NCBI GenBank assembly: GCA_030065855.1
Contig: JASJCT010000004.1
Coordinates: 21,141 to 85,140 of the forward strand
Direction of reading: 5' to 3'
Origin: Myxococcota bacterium
Lineage (GTDB): Bacteria; Myxococcota_A; Polyangia; JAAYKL01
Length of the DNA stretch: 64,000 bases
Shown here: positions 17,794 through 27,087 of the stretch, one piece after another
Numbering within the stretch: the stretch's first letter is position 1
Layout: every line of letters starts with the position of its first letter
Translations under genes and position numbers: made by a program
The notes under the pieces: model-generated
Seen by the model: only the letters and a program-made list of their open reading frames with translations
Databases searched by the model: none
What the model was told of the DNA's origin: nothing

Positions 17794-17821
17794 GGCTTAT
17801 TTCTTTCTTGTGCCTAGCAGG

Positions 17822-18835
17822 CTATTCAACGATACAATCCCTTAAGGCGGTGGGGGTCTGCACTGGGGTGGCAAAAAACACATCCCGTTCTGGATCGTAG
17901 GTCGCCCGGTGGGACCAGCCCACATTGCCCTGATCGGTCAGGGTCCGCCAACCACCTTCGTAAAATGGGCAGTGGTCGTTGAAACAGATAAAGAAATACG
18001 CGCTTGACCATTCGGTAAAGGGGGTCTGGGGCACGGCCCATTTTTTCAGTTTTTCAGAGCAATACGGGCATTGGCCTGTTTGACTGACTGAGGCCTTCCG
18101 CGCTGCCAGCTCAGCATTGCCCGGCATATGAATCCCGGTTTCTGGCAGGTTGCGCTGCACACCCACGCCGCCGCAACGGTTGGCGGAGACCGCATAGATC
18201 GGGTCGCTGTGTTTGGTTACGGCATAGTGCTTGTCGTCTGATGGACGGTCTTTACCCTTGGACACGTACACCAACGGCTTGGTGAACTTGCCGGTTTGCT
18301 CGAACCATCGTTCGACCAGCAGCACCCGCTCTGGCTCGCTCGATCGGCGCCAGATATTGGTTACCTTGGGTTCGAACCATCGATTGGAAAACACCACCGA
18401 GAACAACCCATCGGGTTTTAACACTCGGGCCACTTCATCAAATACTGTCTCGGGATGTACCAAGTAGTCCACTGACACGGTGTTGAGGGTGACATCAAAG
18501 GTGTTGTTTTTAAAAGGCAATCGCGGTGTTCGATTGAGGTCGTGGAGCACGAACCCGTCGAGCCGATGATTGTGTTCGAGCTCGTTGCGGTTGAGTCCCA
18601 GACCGATAAGTTTTTTCGGGGTCAGGGAAGCTGGCAAATGGGAATCCCAGCTCGCCATCAAATCCAGGATAACAGGTGATTCTTCAACAATTAACGCTCT
18701 GAAGAGCTGCTCAACCGAATCCAACGCCACTGCATCCAAATGCTGAACCAGTCGGTCCTTGTGGTAAAAAATGCCATCGTCTCGTTCGTCGCGCCGATGA
18801 AAATCATCGTCCAGGTAGTAGGTTTCTTTCAGCAC
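17822..18835 (-). CDS. Class I SAM-dependent methyltransferase with C-terminal zinc-ribbon-like region
   Basis: A 337-residue protein. SAM motif I is VILDLMASWDSHLP; motif IV/post regions are FDVTLNTVSVDYLVHPETVF and RVLKPDGLFSVVFSN, as in Methyltransf_11. After about residue 255 comes CPYC...C..HCPFYEGG, a possible zinc-binding part. Target unknown. The last 13 codons exist in a second, isolated copy at 8609-8650, indicating that this end was duplicated or captured by a mobile element. Confidence 0.88.
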   Translation of the reverse strand: MLKETYYLDDDFHRRDERDDGIFYHKDRLVQHLDAVALDSVEQLFRALIVEESPVILDLMASWDSHLPASLTPKKLIGLGLNRNELEHNHRLDGFVLHDLNRTPRLPFKNNTFDVTLNTVSVDYLVHPETVFDEVARVLKPDGLFSVVFSNRWFEPKVTNIWRRSSEPERVLLVERWFEQTGKFTKPLVYVSKGKDRPSDDKHYAVTKHSDPIYAVSANRCGGVGVQRNLPETGIHMPGNAELAARKASVSQTGQCPYCSEKLKKWAVPQTPFTEWSSAYFFICFNDHCPFYEGGWRTLTDQGNVGWSHRATYDPERDVFFATPVQTPTALRDCIVE

Positions 18836-18984
18836 GGGCCATACCTCCAGTCACAGCCTATAACTTTAAACTATACATTTAGCTCAACTTTTCAAGGTGG
18901 GGAGAGAATGTCGGGTACAAGGCCTCTCGCTTTGGCAAACTGACCCGTGGACAACCTGACACTGTGGTATTCGAACACCCCCTT

Positions 18985-19085
18985 TTGGACCCCCACACCG
19001 GCCCTCCCTCCCCCGATGGACAATTGGACGCTGGGGGAGGGTGAATAACGCAGCCAGGCCATGTTTTTTAGGGAGAACCGGGTTG
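18985..19085 (-). repeat. GC-rich interspersed repeat, copy 1
   Basis: The segment with CCCCCACACCGGCCCT and GACGCTGGGGGAGGGTGAAT, then AACGCAGCCAGG, closely matches the reverse complement of 39250-39335. Its ends form an imperfect palindrome with GGTTGGGGGTTCC. Confidence 0.8.
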
Positions 19086-19115
19086 GGGGTTCCTAAGGAA
19101 ACACCCCTTGGATGA

Positions 19116-19391
19116 TCACCGTGTTATATCAAATGTCCTGTATCGGTTTGTCGCAGTGCAGTGGGATATGTTTACCTGGTCCACTACAGCGTAGGAAGGG
19201 CCCTGATGAAGCCAGTTTATCAGGGCTTCGAGATCAGTCTCAGGGCCTTCGGCGTACACCTCTACAGTGCCGTTCGGCAAATTCCTGACAAACCCGGTAA
19301 GTCCGAGGTCCGTAGCTTTACGTCGGGTGTAGTAACGAAAGGATACACCCTGTACAATACCGCTGACAATGGCGTTGATCGCAGGTGACAT
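19116..19391 (-). CDS. acyP: Acylphosphatase
   Basis: A 91-residue protein when started at ATG 19391 (MSPAINAIVSG), matching the family length; a TTG 39 bases upstream would add 13 residues. It has the anion loop IVQGVSFRYYTRRKA with the catalytic Arg and the substrate-orienting Asn in GFVRNLPNGTVEV. Acylphosphatases hydrolyse acyl phosphates such as acetyl- and carbamoyl-phosphate. The usual VQGVGFR reads VQGVSFR here. It is divergent from the ketoacyl synthase gene. Confidence 0.92.
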   Translation of the reverse strand: MSPAINAIVSGIVQGVSFRYYTRRKATDLGLTGFVRNLPNGTVEVYAEGPETDLEALINWLHQGPSYAVVDQVNISHCTATNRYRTFDITR

Positions 19392-19504
19392 TGCGGTTGT
19401 CAGTGTACTGATAAGATCATCACTGCGCAATGCGGAAGGATTCGGAATAGGCCGATTTCGCTGTTTGGGCTTGCATAAAGCCGCGTTTCATATAGGAAGA
19501 CCAC

Positions 19505-20779
19505 ATGAGAAAGCCGGAGAACAAGCGGGTTGTCGTCGTCGGGTATGAGATCTCAACCGCCCTTGGCCATGGGTTTGACAATACCTGGCAGCAGGCTGTT
19601 GCTGGCGAATCCGGCGTGGGGTGGCTGACCCGGTTCGACGCAGGATCCTATCCAGTTAAGACAGCAGGTGAAATTCCAGACTATGACCCGCTGCAGTACA
19701 GCTTTCTCACTGAACGCGACATTTATCTTTGGGATGCCAAGTACATTCCAATGACAATGGCACTTTGCCACGATGTAGCCCAAAAGACGGGCCTTACCGT
19801 AAGCGAGGAAAATACCCACCGCATTGGTGCACTCATAGGTTCGGCCATTAACGGCAACGACTCCTATGAACAGAATTTGAACGGCCTGCGACGCGGCGGT
19901 GCGCTCAAGGTCTCACCGTTTTGTCTGCCCAACATTTGCGCCAATATGCCGGCAGGTAAAACTTCGATTTTATTAGGTTTTACCGGGCCTGTCATGGCCC
20001 CTGCCACAGCCTGTGCCACAGCCAATCACTGCATTGCCGAGGCAGCCAAAATCATCCAGCGGGGAGATGCGGACGCCATGTTTGCCGGTGGTGTGGAGCT
20101 ACCCCTGCTGCCCGCTATTTTCTACGGCTTTGGAAACATGCGCGCGCTTGCCCAAACCGATGAGGCAGACCGGGCAAGTGTCAATCCCAGATTGGCGAGC
20201 CGACCGTTCAGCAAGGATCGCAGGGGATTTGTCCTGGCTGAAGGCGCGGGTATTTTACTGCTTACTTCCATGGATTTTGCCCTTGAACATCAGATGCCAA
20301 TACTTGCCGAAGTCCTGGGACAGCACATGAACTCAGATGCCTATCACTACACCAACCCCAAAGTGGAGACAATTGCTACGTGTGTGCGCCAGGCCATTGA
20401 AGACGCGGATATTGCCATCGATGAGGTCGGGTATATCAATGCCCACGGTACATCCACAAAAGCAGGCGACAAGGCCGAGGTGGCGTGTTTGCGTCAGGTG
20501 TTCGGCGATCAACTCAGACACATCCCCATATCTTCGAGCAAATCCCAGCTCGGCCACTCTTTGGCTGCCTCTGCTGCACTTGAGGCGGCTGTTACCATTC
20601 AGGGATTGGTGGAAGATACGGTCTTACCCACGCTCAACCTGAGGATAGACCCTGATTTTGACGACCTCGACTTGGTGCCAGATAAGGCCCGTAAGGTGCG
20701 TTACGATATCGCGATTTCAAATTCCTTTGGATTTGGCGGGCCCAATTGCTGCGTGGTCTTCAAGCGATGGGAAGGATGA
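19505..20779 (+). CDS. Beta-ketoacyl-ACP synthase, FabF-like
   Basis: A 424-residue thiolase-fold condensing enzyme. The active-site Cys170 lies in PATACATANHCIAEA; the two His sit in INAHGTSTKAGDKAE and SKSQLGHSLAASAALEA. The order and spacing fit a KAS II type enzyme that extends acyl-ACP with malonyl-ACP. The motifs deviate from housekeeping FabF (usual active site TACATGAHA, second His motif KSMTGHLLGAAG), and the gene sits with a hotdog thioesterase rather than with fabD/fabG/acpP, so a specialised lipid role is likely. Confidence 0.92.
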   Translation: MRKPENKRVVVVGYEISTALGHGFDNTWQQAVAGESGVGWLTRFDAGSYPVKTAGEIPDYDPLQYSFLTERDIYLWDAKYIPMTMALCHDVAQKTGLTVSEENTHRIGALIGSAINGNDSYEQNLNGLRRGGALKVSPFCLPNICANMPAGKTSILLGFTGPVMAPATACATANHCIAEAAKIIQRGDADAMFAGGVELPLLPAIFYGFGNMRALAQTDEADRASVNPRLASRPFSKDRRGFVLAEGAGILLLTSMDFALEHQMPILAEVLGQHMNSDAYHYTNPKVETIATCVRQAIEDADIAIDEVGYINAHGTSTKAGDKAEVACLRQVFGDQLRHIPISSSKSQLGHSLAASAALEAAVTIQGLVEDTVLPTLNLRIDPDFDDLDLVPDKARKVRYDIAISNSFGFGGPNCCVVFKRWEG

Positions 20780-20783
20780 GGTT

Positions 20784-21263
20784 GTGAGAAGAGCTTTTGA
20801 CATCGGCAAAGAACTGGATGGGGACTTCATCGTAGAAACCGACACTGGACTGCGGTGGCATCGCGAGCGATTCCGCGTGCTGTACGCAGATACAGACAAG
20901 GCCGGTGTGGTGTATCACGCCAACTACCTCAAGTACTTTGAGATCGGCCGGGCCGGGCTCATCCGCGCGAGTGGCCGGAGCTACAAAGAGATCGAGGCCC
21001 TGGGGCTGTTTCACCCGATTGTCGACTTGAGGGTACAGTATGAATCCTACGCTGATTATGATGATGAGCTTGCAGTGTATGCCCGCCCCAGTGAGATCGC
21101 ACCGGTGAAATTTGGCTATAGCTACGTGGTTCGGCACGACGGTGACGCAAGGGTCGTGGCCCACGGATATACGGTTCATTGCTGTATCGATACCGCGCAC
21201 AAAGTGCTGCCAGTAGATGAGGTTACACAAGCCATATTTAAAGATTTCGGCGTCACGCGATAG
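20784..21263 (+). CDS. Acyl-CoA/acyl-ACP thioesterase, YbgC/4HBT family
   Basis: A 159-residue hotdog-fold protein. GTG 20784 follows GGAAGGATGAGG and lies 4 bp after the synthase stop, so translation is probably coupled. The signature VLYADTDKAGVVYHANYLKY carries the catalytic Asp; FEIGRAGLIR follows. Such enzymes release acyl groups from CoA or ACP. With the preceding condensing enzyme it would form a two-gene chain-extension and release unit. Confidence 0.9.
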   Translation: MRRAFDIGKELDGDFIVETDTGLRWHRERFRVLYADTDKAGVVYHANYLKYFEIGRAGLIRASGRSYKEIEALGLFHPIVDLRVQYESYADYDDELAVYARPSEIAPVKFGYSYVVRHDGDARVVAHGYTVHCCIDTAHKVLPVDEVTQAIFKDFGVTR

Positions 21264-21264
21264 T

Positions 21265-22083
21265 TTAATTGCCCAGTAAAAAAGGATAATTGAAATTCTT
21301 AAAGCAGGCCCTGAAGCGCGGGAATTGGGATTTGAATTCCGGGTTTATTGCCATGATCCGTTCCTCAACACACCTGGCCTCAGGTGTGCCGGCGAGCATG
21401 TTTCTCGTTTCTGCGCGAATGATGCGTCCGGTGCTGCTGAGGACAATCCACACGGTGAACGGCTGCTTTGGCCGTTGCAAACACGAGGTAAGGCGCGCGT
21501 TCATTTTGGCAAACACCGCATAGACATCGTCGATATTTGGGAAATAGGGCAGATAGTCAGCTGTGGGGCCAGCATCAGCCGTGACAGTCGATGGTGGGGG
21601 TAACAGTAGCTCGGCACAGGTGATGTTCTGTCGCTCCAGCGCATCCAGGGTTTTTATTCGGCGGCGGATGCTGTCTGCCAGGTAGGGATCCAAGGGAGCG
21701 TCAATATCGTCGAGTATGTCGAGGGCCTTTGTATAAAAACGGCGGGCATTGTCATAGTCGCCCGTGCGCATAAACACAGAGGCTTGATCGTCCAGGTTCG
21801 AGGCCACCGGCTCGCTCTTTGGGCCAACTGCGGGCAGGAGGTGTTCGTACACCTGCTTAAAAATCTTCTGCGCTGGGCCGTTGTGACCGGTTCGCTTGAG
21901 GTCATAGGCGCGTTCTGTCAGCTCTTGGGCCGACGCCAGGACTGCGCGGCGGCGTTCAATTGTCGCTTTGTCTTCTTTGGTGGCGCAGCTGGCATTGCCC
22001 AACATGAAGAGCATCAGCAGAACCCGATACAGCAACAAGGTATTCAACCGCCGATTGCTACTGACCAGGGACGAATTTGCCAA
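21265..22083 (-). CDS. TPR-containing lipoprotein
   Basis: About 272 residues with a lipoprotein signal (LLLYRVLLMLFMLGNASC). The start is unsure: TTG 22083 is the upstream limit and several TTG codons and an ATG (22014) follow. Residues about 50-150 form TPR-like helices (ELTERAYDLKRTGHNGPAQK; SVFMRTGDYDNARRFYTKAL). The C-terminus (FTVWIVLSSTGRIIRAETRN with two later Cys) resembles the TonB-like/AgmX energy-coupling ending common in myxobacterial proteins. Function unknown. It is convergent with the thioesterase gene, one base apart. Confidence 0.72.
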   Translation of the reverse strand: MANSSLVSSNRRLNTLLLYRVLLMLFMLGNASCATKEDKATIERRRAVLASAQELTERAYDLKRTGHNGPAQKIFKQVYEHLLPAVGPKSEPVASNLDDQASVFMRTGDYDNARRFYTKALDILDDIDAPLDPYLADSIRRRIKTLDALERQNITCAELLLPPPSTVTADAGPTADYLPYFPNIDDVYAVFAKMNARLTSCLQRPKQPFTVWIVLSSTGRIIRAETRNMLAGTPEARCVEERIMAINPEFKSQFPRFRACFKNFNYPFLLGN

Positions 22084-22319
22084 TCTGCAACCAGCCCATT
22101 TTTGACGTAGGGATCTTGTTCGACAAAGCGCTCCACTTTTGAGACGTCGTCGGTTTTAAAAATCAGCACTGCGCCAAATGGGGGCTCGACAAATGCACCG
22201 GCCATGAAAATATCACCGCGCTGATGCGCCGCGCTCGCAAGCTCTAGATGGGCCTGGCGCAGGGGTTCCCGACGCTGCAGATAGTCGTCCCGGTAGGTAT
22301 AGAACAACACGAAGTACAT
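22044..22319 (-). CDS. YCII-related (YciI-like) protein
   Basis: A 91-residue protein from ATG 22319 (AGGAGC upstream), starting MYFVLFYTYRDDYLQRREPL. The ferredoxin-like YCII fold is visible: HLELASAAHQRGDIFMAGAF, then GAVLIFKTDDVSKVERFVEQ and DPYVKNGL. YCII proteins include dechlorinase-like and unknown enzymes with a conserved His-Asp pair; both are present here. Its stop lies inside the 5' end of the lipoprotein reading frame. Confidence 0.88.
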   Translation of the reverse strand: MYFVLFYTYRDDYLQRREPLRQAHLELASAAHQRGDIFMAGAFVEPPFGAVLIFKTDDVSKVERFVEQDPYVKNGLVADWQIRPWSVAIGG

Positions 22320-22407
22320 CTCATTGCTCCTGGGTTTATCTTCAGAGCTTTTAAAAGCCGATATTGCCCTGTTTGTCAATGAGCGGCGCTTATCAGGCGT
22401 CCTTGGT

Positions 22408-23394
22408 TCATGGAGCATCATCATCACAGGGCGGGATGCTGGTCAGACCTGAATTTTCTTCAACTGGCTCGATGTGGGAGACCACGTCCACGATACTGGG
22501 AATTTCCTTCATTAGCTGGGTTTTGGCAATTTCTGCAATGGCGTGGCCTTTGCGGACCGAGAGATCACCGTCTACTAAAATGTGCAGGTCCACGTGGAGG
22601 CCGAGACCGCTGAACCGAGACCGAATTTGGTGAACATCCCGGACGCTGTCGATACGTTGAACAATCCGCTGAATTTTCTCTATTTCTTCAGCAGTTGCGC
22701 CCTTATCGGTGAGCTGGGCAAGGCCTGGCATTACAATTTGCCACGCCGCGTAGAGGATAAACATGGAGACCAGCAGTGCCCCAATACCATCAAGGAAGGT
22801 CAGTGAGGGATCGACTCTTGACAGACCAACAGTAATGACTGCTGGAATGGAGCTCATGGCGTCTGAACGATGGTGCCACGCATTGGCAATCAGGGCAGGG
22901 GATTGGGTGCGGGTGCCTGCTTTCTTGGTCCATCGGTAGAGCACTTCCTTGGTTGCAACAGAGATAAGTGCCGCAATCAAAGCGACATTTCCCGGTGGAT
23001 GGCGACCCGGTTCGGCAAATGAGGAGACCGCATCTGCGACAATGCCAAAGGCAACGGCTGCCAGGGAAAGGCCGATAAATACCGTTACAACCGTTTCGAT
23101 CCGGCGGTGGCCATAGGGGTGGTCCGCATCAGGTGGCTTGGTCCAAAAGTTCACGCCAATCAGGATCGCAACGTCAGTCACACAGTCTGAGAGGCTGTGA
23201 ATAGCATCGGCCACCACGGCCTGACTCGATCCCCAGACACCGCCGATGAATTTGACAAGGGAAAGGAATAGATTTATCGCCAGCCCGATCAGCACGGCTC
23301 GACGGACTTGTTTTGACTGGGTGGTAAGTATTTTTTTTGCCTTGTCGCGCATCCCAGCCCATCTTTTAGGGACCCCAAGTAGAACTAGCACCAT
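22408..23394 (-). CDS. Cation diffusion facilitator (CDF/FieF-type) metal exporter
   Basis: Up to 328 residues; the start is ATG 23394 or ATG 23352 (MRDKAKK, 314 residues). Six membrane helices, with transport-site motifs DAIHSLSDCVTD in helix 2 and NAWHHRSDAMSS in helix 5, and the helix 2-3 loop DADHPYGHRRIE. The C-terminal cytoplasmic domain (IQRIVQRIDSVRDVHQIRSR...HVDLHILVDG) is the usual metal-sensing dimer module. CDF proteins export Zn, Fe or Mn by proton exchange; the H-x3-D and H-x3-D sites suggest Zn/Fe. Confidence 0.94.
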   Translation of the reverse strand: MVLVLLGVPKRWAGMRDKAKKILTTQSKQVRRAVLIGLAINLFLSLVKFIGGVWGSSQAVVADAIHSLSDCVTDVAILIGVNFWTKPPDADHPYGHRRIETVVTVFIGLSLAAVAFGIVADAVSSFAEPGRHPPGNVALIAALISVATKEVLYRWTKKAGTRTQSPALIANAWHHRSDAMSSIPAVITVGLSRVDPSLTFLDGIGALLVSMFILYAAWQIVMPGLAQLTDKGATAEEIEKIQRIVQRIDSVRDVHQIRSRFSGLGLHVDLHILVDGDLSVRKGHAIAEIAKTQLMKEIPSIVDVVSHIEPVEENSGLTSIPPCDDDAP

Positions 23395-23666
23395 CGGCGT
23401 TCTCTACTGGGTTGTCAATGAGTGTAGCAGATCCCGTTAAGGGAAGCCGATTGCCCGACCTGTCCGAATTGAAAGAAAATGCAATGGGCTCAAAAAAAAA
23501 TACTTGAAATTGTGCGCGCATGGATAAAAATATAAATATTTTCCATGGGTTTACTTCATTTGTAGATCATTGGGGCGTGGAATATGTTGCTCGATAAAAA
23601 TATGTTAAGCTATTACTTGTTTCACAATCTATTCATGCCGAAGCGAGGAAAACAAGGAGTCGCGCA

Positions 23667-25970
23667 ATGAGGCGTACACTGTCAGCTATAATGTGTTGTT
23701 GGGTGTGTGTTCTATCTGTTTTTGACAGCCGTGTAGCCCAGGCACAGTATGATGATGATAGCGCGTCGTACTACGACGAGATAGCGGCTGGCACAACCCC
23801 GGCTGAAAAAAATGAGGCAGCTGTCGATAAAGCCGGATCTGAATCAGGTGAAACAGATACCTCCGAAGTCGAGCCTGATCCTTATGGGTCAGTCGAGACA
23901 ACCGACACATTTACACCGATGGCCTCGGCAGATGTACCTGCTGATCCAGGGCAGACACGTCAACAGAAGCCTTGGGATTGGCGGGGCTCGCGCCATCACC
24001 TAAGCCTTCGGGGACCCACAGGGCTTTTTCATATCATCGAGGCCGGTTCGGATAAGGCAGGTACGTTTGGTCTTGGGGTTCACGGCGCCTTTTTTCGATT
24101 TTCAGATTACCTGTATGCGAACGACAAAAACACCCAAATATGGGGCGGGATTAACCTCCGCCTGACACCCCTTGAGTTCCTGGAAATTTTCATCGGCCTG
24201 AGGAGCTTTGTGAACTACAACAATCTGTCCTCTCCATCCCTGTCCCAGGCGCTGGGACACCCCGAGATCGGCGTCAAGGGCTTTTTCTCCCCGGTTGATT
24301 GGATTACCCTCGGCGGTCTCGTAGGTGCGGCGTTTAGGAATCCAGCAGGTCAATTCGATGTTTCCTTTAAGGGAACCAACGCTGATCTGGCTCTGTTTTC
24401 CACGTTTGATATCTCGAAATTAAACAAAATGCTCCCGCTGCGCGCCCATTTAAACGTAGGGTATCTCTTTGATCAGTCCTCCAAGCTGGTTGAAGACTAT
24501 GAAAGGGATCAAGGCGGATGTGATACAGATGAGGACGGGGATGGCACCGCTGATTACGAGGGGTGCTTAAATCCGATTGCGCGGACTGCCCTTGGGATCA
24601 ACCGCAATGACCAGCTTCGAGTTGGTGTTGGGGTTGATGTGTTGTTGCCGTATGTATCCCCCATCGTCGAGTATTGGCTTGAAATTCCCGTGAATAGACA
24701 GGACTTCACGTGTCCGGAAAAGATTTTAGGCAGCCCGGATTCCTGTTTGAAGCAAGAGGGATTTACAGGTATGCGGCAGTGGGTGACGCTGGGGGCCCGC
24801 ATCTTACCACCCATCTCGTCGCTTGCAGTTGACGTGGGTTTGGATCTTGGACTGACCGGATGGGCACCCAGTGTACATGAGTTGGCTGCCCAGGCGCCCT
24901 ATCGCGTCATTGTCGGTGTGAGTTACGGTTTTGGCCCTGCTGAGAAGGTAGCGGCGCCTCGGACTGAATCGGTTGCCACGGGCATCGCCCCGCCAGAAGA
25001 AGACCAACCAAAAGTCGTCATTGCCGGGTATGTACACGATGCAACGTCAACGGAAAAGGGCATTCCAGGCGCTGTCATTACCTACGTGGACAGGGATCTT
25101 ACCCCGCAGGTGACCGGCCATGATGGGCGGTTTCAATCCTATGATCTGCCGCCAGGCCCATTGACCCTAGCTGTAGCAGCAGATGGTTATCGCGAAGGAT
25201 CGTTTGTCGTTTCTATCCCGAGCCCCGAGGGGTACCGCGCAGACACCCCAGAAGTTGATGGATCAGACCAAGCCCTAAAACCACTCGAAGTGCAGCTCAA
25301 CTGCCCACTGGTGCCCCTACTCAGCACGGGCACGATGCTGATCCGCGTCCTCGACGAGAAAGGCGAACCCATGCCGAACGCGGTCGTCACCATGAAAGGC
25401 CCTGTCGAGGTTCGGGAGACAAGCGGGCAGGACGGCAAGGTAGAGCAAGAGGTGGTATCTGGCCAGTATTCGCTGACGATTGAAAAGGAAGGATATCTGA
25501 GTAAATCAAAGGCCATTACACTCGCAGAAGGTGCTTATGCTGATGTGGAAATCCCCTTGGCGCCTAAGCCAAAGGAAAGCAACGTCGTCGTAGAGAAGAA
25601 GCGTATCGTCATTAAAAAGAAAATTCATTTTGCAACCGGGGCTGACAAAATACTTCCGGACGCATTTCCCCTCTTGGACGAGGTTGCCTATGTGCTGCAA
25701 TCCCATCCCGATATTACCCGCGTCGAAATCCAAGGCCATACAGATAACCGGGGCAGGAGAAAACTCAATATCAGGTTAAGCGATAAGCGGGCCCGTGCGG
25801 TAAGGGATTATCTCATGGGCGCGGGGGTGGCAGCTGATCGCCTCGAAGCCAAGGGGTATGGGCCGAACAAGCCTATTGCTCCCAACATTACCGCTGGGGG
25901 ACGCGCGCGCAACCGCCGCGTGGAGTTTCGCATTCTCAGTCGCACAGGCGACACCGGGGGCGAAGACTAG
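23667..25970 (+). CDS. OmpA-family outer membrane protein with carboxypeptidase-regulatory-like repeats
   Basis: A 767-residue protein with a signal peptide ending AQAQ and AAGGAG before the ATG. An acidic linker leads to a region (about 100-430) that looks like a membrane beta-barrel; it includes a calcium-loop-like DTDEDGDGTADYEG. Two carboxypeptidase-regulatory-like beta-sandwiches follow (about 450-530, VIAGYVHDATSTEKGIPGAV; about 555-635). The OmpA domain (about 652-767; IQGHTDNRGRRKLNIRLSDK, RNRRVEFRI) would bind peptidoglycan. Similar architectures occur in myxobacterial TraB-type surface proteins; a scaffold between outer membrane and cell wall is inferred. Confidence 0.9.
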   Translation: MRRTLSAIMCCWVCVLSVFDSRVAQAQYDDDSASYYDEIAAGTTPAEKNEAAVDKAGSESGETDTSEVEPDPYGSVETTDTFTPMASADVPADPGQTRQQKPWDWRGSRHHLSLRGPTGLFHIIEAGSDKAGTFGLGVHGAFFRFSDYLYANDKNTQIWGGINLRLTPLEFLEIFIGLRSFVNYNNLSSPSLSQALGHPEIGVKGFFSPVDWITLGGLVGAAFRNPAGQFDVSFKGTNADLALFSTFDISKLNKMLPLRAHLNVGYLFDQSSKLVEDYERDQGGCDTDEDGDGTADYEGCLNPIARTALGINRNDQLRVGVGVDVLLPYVSPIVEYWLEIPVNRQDFTCPEKILGSPDSCLKQEGFTGMRQWVTLGARILPPISSLAVDVGLDLGLTGWAPSVHELAAQAPYRVIVGVSYGFGPAEKVAAPRTESVATGIAPPEEDQPKVVIAGYVHDATSTEKGIPGAVITYVDRDLTPQVTGHDGRFQSYDLPPGPLTLAVAADGYREGSFVVSIPSPEGYRADTPEVDGSDQALKPLEVQLNCPLVPLLSTGTMLIRVLDEKGEPMPNAVVTMKGPVEVRETSGQDGKVEQEVVSGQYSLTIEKEGYLSKSKAITLAEGAYADVEIPLAPKPKESNVVVEKKRIVIKKKIHFATGADKILPDAFPLLDEVAYVLQSHPDITRVEIQGHTDNRGRRKLNIRLSDKRARAVRDYLMGAGVAADRLEAKGYGPNKPIAPNITAGGRARNRRVEFRILSRTGDTGGED

Positions 25971-25980
25971 GACTAAGTGC

Positions 25981-26013
25981 TGACGTGTCCGCCTCCGCCG
26001 AGCCTACGGCGGG
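25981..26013. repeat. Short palindromic repeat, copy 1
   Basis: The segment TGACGTGTCCGCCTCCGCC-GAGCCTACGGCGGG matches 62647-62679 at 31 of 33 bases. The core CCGCCGAGCCTACGGCGG is an imperfect hairpin directly behind the OmpA-family gene. Confidence 0.75.
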
Positions 26014-26100
26014 ATCTTGGATCTTCTACATCTACCTCGAAACTCGATAACCACGCTAGTGCTCATTCAAGCCTACTCTGACGGGTGGAGATTCCGATTT

Positions 26101-26186
26101 CCCCCTTTGAAAAAGGGGGTTAGGGGGATTTCCAAACACTGCGGGAATATTCACGAAATCCCCCCTCCCCCCTTTTTCAAAGGGGG
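26101..26186. repeat. Large inverted repeat of the CCCCCTTTGAAAAAGGGGG type
   Basis: The left arm CCCCCTTTGAAAAAGGGGG plus GGGGGATTT and the right arm AAATCCCCCC plus CCCCTTTTTCAAAGGGGG are reverse complements around a 25-bp loop. Each arm also contains its own hairpin. It lies between convergent genes and may stop transcription from both sides. This type is known as an interspersed repeat in many bacteria. Confidence 0.85.
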
Positions 26187-26214
26187 AGTTTATGACCCAT
26201 CACTTGACGAGGTA

Positions 26215-27087
26215 CTAGTTTCCCTCGTATTTTCGCCGCACCGCAGATGCTCGGGTTTTGTATTCGCGTCTTGTGATCTTGCCAGCTCTGAGCTCTGCCT
26301 TCAACTGCTCGTATTCTGCTGCGCGCCACTTGCGAATTTTTTGCTGGTGGGCCCTGTAGGTTTCCCTTGTAATCTTTCCACTGCGCAGCGCATCTTTGAG
26401 TTGGCGCATGGTCGTGTATTGAACAGGTGCTTTTTTGGGGGTTGGTGACGCAGCAGGTGGTTGGATGGTTTTGACAGGTGGGGTAGGGGCAGGCGTACCA
26501 GGTACAGATACGGCAACGGTCTTGGGCTGCTGTGTGTCCGTGGGTAAGGAGACGACCTCGCCTGCAGAGACGATGAGTTTTACCGTGCCCAGCTTTTCTC
26601 CGTTTTTGACGAACGAGATTTCGTGCTCCACACCAGCGGTAACCTTGATCGAGGCCCGGACCGATGTATTGGCCCGCTTTACCATGCCCACGTATACGTC
26701 GATGCCGGGTTCGCCGGTTACGGTGATCGTCCCGACCATCCTGCGCAAGCGATCCAGCTCGGCCAGTACCTCGTCCCGGCGTTTGCTGGTTACGTCGTCT
26801 CCCCCTTGGCCCAGGTATTGCTCAAACGCCTCGATGGCCTCTCCATACCGCTTCAGAGCAGCCTCACATTGGCCGATGTTGTACTTAATCTTCCAGGAGG
26901 GATGGAGCGCATCTGCGTAGCGAAATTTTTTGACAGCTCCCTCCATGTCGCCGGCCTGATACAGATTCACGCCGGTCTTAAACGCCTTGAGTGCTCTTTG
27001 CTTGTCTGTCTTTGCCGCAGCCGATGCATCAAAACAGAGCAAAGTCGCGAGTACCAGGGCATAAGCGCCTTTGAAAACTGTATTCAT
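26215..27087 (-). CDS. Secreted TPR protein with PEGA-like domain and basic C-terminus
   Basis: A 290-residue protein with signal peptide MNTVFKGAYALVLATLLCFD ending ASAAA. TPR repeats follow (LKAFKTGVNLYQAGDMEGAV; WKIKYNIGQCEAALKRYGEA). A PEGA-type beta domain (GTITVTGEPGIDVYVGMVKR) comes next, then a proline/threonine linker. The last 60 residues repeat a short SHOCT-like motif twice (LKDALRSGKITRETYRAH and LKAELRAGKITRREYKTR). Probably periplasmic; such TPR-PEGA proteins are typical of Myxococcota. Specific role unknown. Confidence 0.87.
   Translation of the reverse strand: MNTVFKGAYALVLATLLCFDASAAAKTDKQRALKAFKTGVNLYQAGDMEGAVKKFRYADALHPSWKIKYNIGQCEAALKRYGEAIEAFEQYLGQGGDDVTSKRRDEVLAELDRLRRMVGTITVTGEPGIDVYVGMVKRANTSVRASIKVTAGVEHEISFVKNGEKLGTVKLIVSAGEVVSLPTDTQQPKTVAVSVPGTPAPTPPVKTIQPPAASPTPKKAPVQYTTMRQLKDALRSGKITRETYRAHQQKIRKWRAAEYEQLKAELRAGKITRREYKTRASAVRRKYEGN

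Noticed and set aside
20658..20783. Longer N-terminus of the thioesterase
   Set aside because: The extra 42 residues lie inside the ketoacyl synthase gene and have no family similarity; GTG 20784 has a good ribosome binding site.
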